From Bacillus sp. ISL-51 (GTDB lineage: Bacteria > Bacillota > Bacilli > Bacillales > Bacillaceae), in NCBI RefSeq assembly GCF_018613535.1, contig NZ_JAGGQB010000008.1, positions 1-64,000 on the forward strand: a stretch of DNA of 64,000 nucleotides. Reading direction: 5' to 3'. The translations under genes and the position numbers were made by a program. Positions 55,602-64,000 of the stretch are shown piece by piece. Numbering within the stretch: position 1 is the stretch's first letter; every line of letters starts with the position of its first letter. Under the pieces are notes generated by a model, which was not told the origin of the DNA, did not search any database, and saw only the letters and a list, made by a program, of their open reading frames with translations.

Positions 55602-55640
55602 AAGCCTTTCTGCTCAATTGTGCAGAAAGGCTTTTCTTTT
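55602..55640 (+). terminator. S-box controlled terminator
   Basis: AAGCCTTTCTGC pairs with GCAGAAAGGCTT, followed by a T-rich run. The GAAAGGCCTTTTTC sequence before it can form the competing anti-terminator. Confidence 0.9.
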
Positions 55641-55690
55641 GCGGAGAATTCCGGAAGATTTCTTAGAATAGTGTAAGGCAGGTGATTGCT

Positions 55691-56716
55691 TTGATCCATC
55701 TTCAAAATGTTTCAAAAATTTACAAAGCGAAACATGGGGATGTCAATGCTGTCCAAGATGTCGACCTCGACATCAAAAAGGGCGAAATTTTTGGAATTAT
55801 AGGATATAGCGGAGCTGGTAAAAGTTCCTTAATCCGTCTTCTGAACGGTCTTGAAAAACCGACTTCAGGAACCGTGGAAGTCGCGGGGACGGAATTAAAT
55901 AAAGTAAACAGCCGCGGTTTAAGAAAAGCGCGCCAGGAAATCAGCATGATTTTCCAGCACTTTAATCTGCTTTGGTCGCGCACCGTTCGGGATAATATTA
56001 TGTTTCCGCTGGAAATTGCCGGCGTGAAAAAAAGAGAACGGATCCGCCGTGCTGATGAACTGATTAAACTGGTCGGATTAGAAGGAAAGGAGAAATCGTA
56101 TCCTTCCCAGCTGAGCGGCGGTCAAAAGCAGCGTGTCGGAATCGCGAGAGCGCTCGCCAATAATCCGAAGGTCCTTCTTTGTGACGAAGCGACGTCAGCG
56201 CTTGACCCGCAGACGACAGATTCAATTTTAGATCTTTTATCCGATATAAATGAAAGACTCGGTTTGACGATTGTGCTTATTACCCATGAAATGCACGTCA
56301 TCCGCAAAATCTGCAACAGAGTCGCCGTCATGGAAAACGGAAAAGTCGTCGAAGAAGGCGAAGTGCTTCAAGTCTTCAGAAATCCGCGCGAACAGATGAC
56401 AAAGCGTTTCGTTCAGCAGGTAACCGAGCCTGAGGAAACGAAAGAAACCATTCAGCATCTGCTTCAGGAAACGGCGACAGGAAAAACGATTCAGCTTTCG
56501 TTTGTCGGGCAGGCTGCAGAACAGCCTCTCATCACTGAAATGATCCGAAACTTCGATGTGGATGTCAACATTCTGCAAGGTAAGATTTCACAGACGAAGG
56601 ACGGGGCGTACGGTTCTTTATTCATCCACATTGACGGACAGGAAAAAGAAGTAGAAAATGTGATCCGGTTCATTAAAGACAAACAGGTAGAAGCAGAGGT
56701 GATCACAAATGTTTGA
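55691..56716 (+). CDS. metN: Methionine ABC transporter ATPase MetN
   Basis: The 341-residue ATPase has Walker A GYSGAGKSS, signature LSGGQKQRVG, Walker B VLLCDEATSALD, and a C-terminal NIL domain (about residues 260-341) that senses methionine. I choose TTG at 55691, with GGTGATT 4 bases upstream, giving the B. subtilis length. It overlaps metP by 8 bases. Confidence 0.93.
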   Translation: MIHLQNVSKIYKAKHGDVNAVQDVDLDIKKGEIFGIIGYSGAGKSSLIRLLNGLEKPTSGTVEVAGTELNKVNSRGLRKARQEISMIFQHFNLLWSRTVRDNIMFPLEIAGVKKRERIRRADELIKLVGLEGKEKSYPSQLSGGQKQRVGIARALANNPKVLLCDEATSALDPQTTDSILDLLSDINERLGLTIVLITHEMHVIRKICNRVAVMENGKVVEEGEVLQVFRNPREQMTKRFVQQVTEPEETKETIQHLLQETATGKTIQLSFVGQAAEQPLITEMIRNFDVDVNILQGKISQTKDGAYGSLFIHIDGQEKEVENVIRFIKDKQVEAEVITNV

Positions 56717-57377
56717 AAAATGGTTTCCGAACGTTGATGTAAGTGAACTGTGGACCGCCACTTATGAAACCCTCTATATGACGATTATCGCTTTACTCTT
56801 TTCGTTTGTCATCGGGGCTATCCTCGGCCTTCTGCTCTTTTTAACAGGAAAGGGAAGCTTATGGCAGAATAAAGCGATTAACAGTGTGATAGCGGCAGTG
56901 GTTAACGTATTCCGATCTATTCCGTTTCTTATTTTAATTATTCTGCTCCTCGGTTTTACTAAGTTTTTGGTCGGATCGATTTTAGGTCCGAATGCGGCTT
57001 TGCCCGCTTTGATTATCGGCTCTGCGCCGTTTTATGCCCGCCTTGCGGAAATCGCTCTCCGGGAAGTTGATAAAGGTGTCATCGAAGCCGCCAGATCAAT
57101 GGGAGCGAAGACATCGACGATCATTTTTAAAGTATTGATTCCTGAATCAATGCCTGCGTTAATCTCAGGCATCACCGTTACAGCGATCGCCCTGATCGGT
57201 TCGACCGCTATCGCCGGAGCGATCGGTTCAGGCGGACTCGGTAACCTTGCATATGTCGAGGGGTACCAGTCAAATAATACGGATGTAACGTTTGTGGCAA
57301 CGGTATTTATTCTCATCATCGTCTTTATCATTCAGATTATCGGTGATGTAATCACAAATATAATAGACAAAAGATAA
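56709..57377 (+). CDS. metP: Methionine ABC transporter permease MetP
   Basis: The 222-residue permease has five membrane segments and the binding-protein-dependent transport motif EAARSMGAKTSTIIFKVLIP (EAA loop, about residues 122-141). It forms the homodimeric channel of the MetNPQ importer for methionine and its sulfoxide. It follows metN with an 8-base overlap. Confidence 0.93.
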   Translation: MFEKWFPNVDVSELWTATYETLYMTIIALLFSFVIGAILGLLLFLTGKGSLWQNKAINSVIAAVVNVFRSIPFLILIILLLGFTKFLVGSILGPNAALPALIIGSAPFYARLAEIALREVDKGVIEAARSMGAKTSTIIFKVLIPESMPALISGITVTAIALIGSTAIAGAIGSGGLGNLAYVEGYQSNNTDVTFVATVFILIIVFIIQIIGDVITNIIDKR

Positions 57378-57390
57378 GGGAGGATTCACA

Positions 57391-58209
57391 TTGAAAAAGA
57401 TTGTGTTAAGTGCGCTGCTGCTTGTTTTTGCGGGAGTTTTGGCTGCCTGCGGATCGAGTGCGGGCTCAAATAAAAAGGAAATTGTTGTTGCCGCGACAAA
57501 GACACCGCATGCTGAAATTTTAAAAGAAGCGGAGCCGCTACTGAAGAAAAAAGGCTATACATTAAAAGTCAAAGTGCTAAACGATTACAAAATGTACAAC
57601 AAAGCATTAGCTGATAAAGAAGTGGATGCAAACTACTTCCAGCATGTTCCTTACCTTGAGCAGGAAATGAAAGAAAATAAAGATTACAAACTCGTTAACG
57701 CCGGCGCCGTTCATCTTGAGCCGTTCGGTATTTACACGAAAAAATATAAATCATTGAAAGACCTGCCAAACGGCGCGACAATCATCCTGACAAATAACGT
57801 CGCTGAACAAGGCCGTATGCTGGCGATGCTTCAAAAAGCCGGACTGATCACATTAGATTCAAAAGTAAAAACAGTTGACGCAACAACGAAAAACATCACA
57901 AAAAATCCGAAGAACCTGACGTTCAAAAAAATCGCGCCGGAATTAACGGCAAAAGCATATAACGAAGAAGAAGGCGACGCGGTCTTCATCAACGTCAACT
58001 ATGCGATCCAAAACAAATTAAACCCGTTAAAAGACGCGATTGAAGTAGAATCAACGAAAAACAACCCTTACGCAAACATTATCGCCGTTCGCAAAGGTGA
58101 AGAAGATTCAGCAAAAATCAAAGCGCTAATGGAAGTTCTTCACTCTAAAAAAATTAAAGACTTCATTGAGAAAAAATACGACGGAGCCGTGCTTCCCGTA
58201 TCTGAATAA
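57391..58209 (+). CDS. metQ: Methionine-binding lipoprotein MetQ
   Basis: The 272-residue protein has a lipoprotein signal with lipobox LAAC at Cys20 and the NlpA-family fold (VVAATKTPHAEILKEAEPLL, DANYFQHVPYLEQE). It captures methionine outside the membrane. It starts at TTG 57391 with GGGAGG 7 bases upstream, 13 bases after metP. A terminator follows. Confidence 0.93.
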   Translation: MKKIVLSALLLVFAGVLAACGSSAGSNKKEIVVAATKTPHAEILKEAEPLLKKKGYTLKVKVLNDYKMYNKALADKEVDANYFQHVPYLEQEMKENKDYKLVNAGAVHLEPFGIYTKKYKSLKDLPNGATIILTNNVAEQGRMLAMLQKAGLITLDSKVKTVDATTKNITKNPKNLTFKKIAPELTAKAYNEEEGDAVFINVNYAIQNKLNPLKDAIEVESTKNNPYANIIAVRKGEEDSAKIKALMEVLHSKKIKDFIEKKYDGAVLPVSE

Positions 58210-58216
58210 GACGAAA

Positions 58217-58246
58217 ACCCCGGATGAACAATCCGGGGTTTTTTTT
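58217..58246 (+). terminator. Terminator of metNPQ
   Basis: ACCCCGGAT pairs with ATCCGGGGT, followed by T residues. Confidence 0.92.
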
Positions 58247-58308
58247 GGGTATTAATCGCGGAACTGTTCATAATAAAGAAGAATGTTACCGAATGGAGGG
58301 ATTATGAG

Positions 58309-58680
58309 TTGAATCAATATCATAACAACGGCGGAAGTGTGCATGACGCATTAAAACAATACAAAGAGGGGTTAGGCGTATTTGAACAAAAAATGCCGAT
58401 GATGGGCCGGAAGTTTAATGAATTTACTGAGCAGTGCTTCTCAGCGGATTCTTTGACAGAAAAAGAAAAGCAATTAATCGCTCTCGGCATCAGTATTAAC
58501 GCCCAAGATGAATTTTGTATGATTTATCATACGAAAGGATGCATGGATCAAGGCGCGACAGAAGAAAATATCCTTGAAGTTGTAAGCGTCGCTGCAGCCT
58601 TCGGCGGAGGGGCCGCTCTCAGCCAGGGCGTAACCCTCGTGCAGCAGTGCATTCAGGAATTCGGAAATACCGCGCATTAG
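58309..58680 (+). CDS. yurZ: AhpD-like carboxymuconolactone decarboxylase family protein YurZ
   Basis: The 123-residue protein has [15 protein letters not shown] and the redox-type motif [12 protein letters not shown] (C70, H74, C78) typical of AhpD-like proteins. It may be a thiol peroxidase-type or redox partner; the substrate is unknown. It starts at TTG 58309 with GGAGGG 8 bases upstream. It lies upstream of the suf operon as in B. subtilis. Confidence 0.82.
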   Translation: MNQYHNNGGSVHDALKQYKEGLGVFEQKMPMMGRKFNEFTEQCFSADSLTEKEKQLIALGISINAQDEFCMIYHTKGCMDQGATEENILEVVSVAAAFGGGAALSQGVTLVQQCIQEFGNTAH

Positions 58681-58872
58681 AAGGAGCAAATGTTTGAATG
58701 CTTTCCACAGACGCAGCTCGCAGGCCGCATCCGGCATATCCGAGAGTATTCAGGGGCACACTCTCTTTGGCTGCCGCAATGAATCATTGTTACAATGGAA
58801 ACAAATATATGAAGGGATTGATTCATTATCTGCACCAGCCAGGACAGACTGGACCTTGACTATACGTCGGAA

Positions 58873-59025
58873 ATGGAAAAAGCGATGCAGCGGTCATACG
58901 GCATCGGCTATGAAGAATACGGACGGCGTCTTTCAAAAAGGATGGAAGTCGAACGGCAGAGGGAACGGGAATATCAAAAAAGCAAGCTCCTCGCAGCGCA
59001 GTTTAATGAGAAAATCGGTCTGTAA
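58873..59025 (+). CDS. Possible 50-residue polar protein
   Basis: The frame from ATG 58873 gives 50 residues, starting MEKAMQRSYGIGYEEYGRRL and ending AAQFNEKIGL, with Bacillus-like codon choice and a helical, charged composition. Family-like sequence continues upstream (SQDRLDLDYTSE) to a TGA near 58821, with no ribosome binding site, so it may be the end of a decayed gene. A hairpin terminator follows the stop at once, which supports a real gene end. I do not recognise it. Confidence 0.4.
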   Translation: MEKAMQRSYGIGYEEYGRRLSKRMEVERQREREYQKSKLLAAQFNEKIGL

Positions 59026-59050
59026 AAAAGGGTGGGATTCCGCCCTTTTT
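59024..59050 (+). terminator. Terminator before the suf operon
   Basis: AAAAAGGGTGG pairs with CCGCCCTTTTT around GATT. Confidence 0.8.
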
Positions 59051-59201
59051 CTGTTTCAAACAGCTTTAATTACGTTAAGATCTTTGATAAACTTTAGGAA
59101 TGTTCCGGGTAATATAAAAAGTTGTATTTACATTTCATTTGTTATAAAATTAGAATGAGAATAAATTGAGAATAATGATTATATATTTTGGAGGTATAGA
59201 T

Positions 59202-59987
59202 ATGGTTGCTTCAACATTAACGATCAAGGATCTTCACGTTGAAATCGAAGGGAAAGAGATTTTAAAAGGTGTAAACCTTGAAATAAAAGGCGGCGAGTTC
59301 CACGCTGTCATGGGACCGAACGGTACCGGTAAATCTACGCTTTCAGCTGCGATTATGGGGCACCCTAAATACGAAGTCACAAAAGGAAGCATCACGCTTG
59401 ACGGCAAAGACGTATTGGAAATGGAAGTGGACGAGCGCGCGCAGGCCGGCTTGTTCCTTGCAATGCAATATCCGAGCGAAATCAGCGGTGTGACAAATGC
59501 CGACTTCCTTCGTTCAGCGGTTAACGCACGCCGTGAAGAAGGCGATGAAATTTCTCTTATGAAATTCATCCGCAAAATGGACGAAAACATGGAATTTTTA
59601 GAAATGGATCCTGAAATGGCGCAGCGCTATTTGAACGAAGGTTTCTCAGGCGGGGAGAAAAAACGCAACGAAATCCTTCAGCTTATGATGATTGAGCCGA
59701 AAATCGCCATTCTTGATGAAATCGATTCAGGTCTTGACATTGACGCTTTGAAAGTCGTTTCTAAAGGAATCAACAAAATGCGCAGCGAAAACTTCGGCTG
59801 CTTAATGATCACTCACTACCAGCGCCTTCTGAACTACATCACGCCTGATGTCGTTCACGTTATGATGCAGGGCCGCGTAGTTAAATCCGGCGGTGCGGAG
59901 CTCGCACAGCGCCTTGAAGCGGAAGGTTATGACTGGATTAAACAAGAACTTGGCATTGAAGACGAAACTGTAGGCCAAGAAGCGTAA
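59202..59987 (+). CDS. sufC: Fe-S cluster assembly ATPase SufC
   Basis: The 261-residue ATPase has Walker A GPNGTGKST, signature FSGGEKKRNE and Walker B IAILDEIDSGLDI, the SufC variant. With SufB and SufD it forms the scaffold complex. I choose ATG at 59202, with GGAGGT 9 bases upstream; the longer frame to 59166 has no site. It is the first suf gene, preceded by an AT-rich promoter zone at 59110-59160. Confidence 0.94.
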   Translation: MVASTLTIKDLHVEIEGKEILKGVNLEIKGGEFHAVMGPNGTGKSTLSAAIMGHPKYEVTKGSITLDGKDVLEMEVDERAQAGLFLAMQYPSEISGVTNADFLRSAVNARREEGDEISLMKFIRKMDENMEFLEMDPEMAQRYLNEGFSGGEKKRNEILQLMMIEPKIAILDEIDSGLDIDALKVVSKGINKMRSENFGCLMITHYQRLLNYITPDVVHVMMQGRVVKSGGAELAQRLEAEGYDWIKQELGIEDETVGQEA

Positions 59988-60004
59988 GCGTTAGGGGGAT
60001 TAAC

Positions 60005-62971
<2,967 letters not shown>

Positions 62972-62990
62972 AAGATTGGAGTGAAAATGG

Positions 62991-64000
62991 ATGGCTAAAA
63001 AAATGCCTGAAATTGGTGAATACAAGTATGGTTTTCACGACAAGGACGTTTCCATTTTCCGTTCAGAGCGCGGATTGACAAAAGAAATTGTTGAAGAAAT
63101 TTCTCGCATGAAAGAAGAGCCTCAATGGATGCTTGATTTCCGTCTGAAATCTCTTGAGCATTTCTACAACATGCCGATGCCGCAATGGGGCGGGGATTTA
63201 AACTCGTTGAACTTTGACGAAATTACGTATTACGTAAAGCCGTCTGAGCGTTCAGAGCGTTCTTGGGATGAAGTGCCTGAGGAAATTAAACAGACATTCG
63301 ACAAACTCGGAATTCCTGAAGCTGAGCAAAAATACCTTGCCGGTGTTTCTGCACAGTATGAATCAGAGGTTGTTTACCACAACATGAAAGAAGATCTTGA
63401 AGCACAAGGCATCGTCTTTAAAGACACGGACAGCGCGCTCAAAGAAAATGAAGATATTTTCCGTGAGCACTGGTCGAAGGTCATCCCGCCGACTGACAAT
63501 AAGTTTGCGGCGCTGAACTCAGCAGTATGGTCCGGCGGTTCTTTCATCTATGTACCGAAAGGCGTAAAAGTGGAAACGCCGCTTCAAGCATACTTCCGCA
63601 TCAACTCTGAAAACATGGGCCAATTCGAACGCACATTGATCATCGTTGACGAGGAAGCAAGCGTTCATTACGTAGAGGGCTGTACGGCTCCTGTGTACAC
63701 AACAAACTCGCTTCACAGCGCGGTTGTTGAAATCATCGTCAAAAAAGGCGGCTACTGCCGTTATACGACGATCCAAAACTGGGCGAACAACGTATACAAT
63801 CTTGTAACGAAACGTACGGTTTGTGAAGAAAACGCAACGATGGAATGGGTGGATGGAAACATCGGCTCTAAGCTGACAATGAAATACCCGGCTGTCATCC
63901 TGAAGGGTGAAGGCGCGCGCGGTATGACGCTTTCTATCGCTCTTGCGGGTAAAGGACAGCATCAGGACGCGGGTGCGAAAATGATTCACCTTGCTCCGAA
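62991..64000 (+). CDS. sufB: Fe-S cluster scaffold protein SufB, N-terminal part
   Basis: The frame from ATG 62991 runs to the window edge (336 codons). It starts [20 protein letters not shown] and has the SufB blocks [40 protein letters not shown] and [21 protein letters not shown] full SufB has about 465 residues, so about 130 lie outside. TTGGAGTG precedes the ATG; it follows sufU by 19 bases. Confidence 0.95.
   Translation, partial: MAKKMPEIGEYKYGFHDKDVSIFRSERGLTKEIVEEISRMKEEPQWMLDFRLKSLEHFYNMPMPQWGGDLNSLNFDEITYYVKPSERSERSWDEVPEEIKQTFDKLGIPEAEQKYLAGVSAQYESEVVYHNMKEDLEAQGIVFKDTDSALKENEDIFREHWSKVIPPTDNKFAALNSAVWSGGSFIYVPKGVKVETPLQAYFRINSENMGQFERTLIIVDEEASVHYVEGCTAPVYTTNSLHSAVVEIIVKKGGYCRYTTIQNWANNVYNLVTKRTVCEENATMEWVDGNIGSKLTMKYPAVILKGEGARGMTLSIALAGKGQHQDAGAKMIHLAP

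Noticed and set aside
55318..55671. Open frame of 117 codons before metN
   Set aside because: It overlaps the end of yusD, the S-box promoter, aptamer and terminator; the RNA elements explain the sequence.
58694..59158. Open frame of 154 codons after yurZ
   Set aside because: It reads through the terminator at 59024-59050, its composition is not protein-like after residue 60, and another frame (to 59025) fits better.

Overview
The window is chromosomal DNA of a Bacillus of the subtilis group, most likely the B. amyloliquefaciens/velezensis branch. Nearly every protein has a recognisable B. subtilis counterpart in the same order (yvgJ to sufB), but with enough divergence and enough local losses to exclude B. 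subtilis itself. Spore genes (sspJ, the gerA operon, a CotF-like coat protein), strong GGAGG ribosome binding sites, frequent TTG/GTG starts and L-box and S-box leaders all fit. The assignments rest on reading sequences and remembered B. subtilis gene order, not on a database search.

Layout. 1-310: start of an IS3-family element, inserted beside yvgJ. 334-5820: lipoteichoic acid primase yvgJ, yvsG, spore protein sspJ, a lysine-riboswitch-controlled permease yvsH, and a wrecked methyltransferase gene. 5939-10039: Fur-controlled hydroxamate siderophore uptake, fhuD divergent from fhuBGC. 10038-12975: the acid/oxalate island, yvrJ-oxdC-yvrL divergent from the two-part sigma factor sigO-rsoA. 13147-16600: two-component system yvrHG and lactonase-like yvrE. 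16607-21381: frameshifted yvrD, then the corrinoid uptake operon btuF-btuC-btuD-yvqK. 21501-27431: efflux protein yvqJ and the cell-envelope stress operon liaIHGFSR. 27474-31401: germinant receptor gerAA-AB-AC and yvzF. 31471-39257: fumC, yuxN, cssRS with its target htrB, PerR-type mrgA, yusZ. 39385-45501: yusX, yusW, siderophore ATPase yusV, yusU, a truncated yusT fused behind the yusOP efflux operon. 45641-52989: coat-like genes, fadM, yuzL, and the FadR-controlled beta-oxidation operon fadNAE. 53064-55363: yusI, gcvH, yusG, yusF, yusE, yusD. 55412-58246: S-box-controlled methionine importer metNPQ. 58309-64000: yurZ and the iron-sulfur assembly operon sufCDSU-sufB, cut off by the window end.

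Most of the window is core metabolism, uptake and stress response. I did not find a convincing new multi-gene system. The parts worth a second look are local: a methyltransferase gene whose middle has been flipped in place by an inversion between 4-bp GGGA/TCCC repeats; a deletion that places the back half of a LysR gene directly and in frame behind the stop codon of yusP; a 9-bp hairpin that covers the yusG ribosome binding site; an ABC ATPase fused to a CbiZ-like corrinoid amidohydrolase domain in an operon with no visible B12 riboswitch; and three very small unlisted genes (27, 50 and 54 residues), one beside paired TGAC(C)-GGTCA palindromes that may be operators of the neighbouring TetR-family gene.
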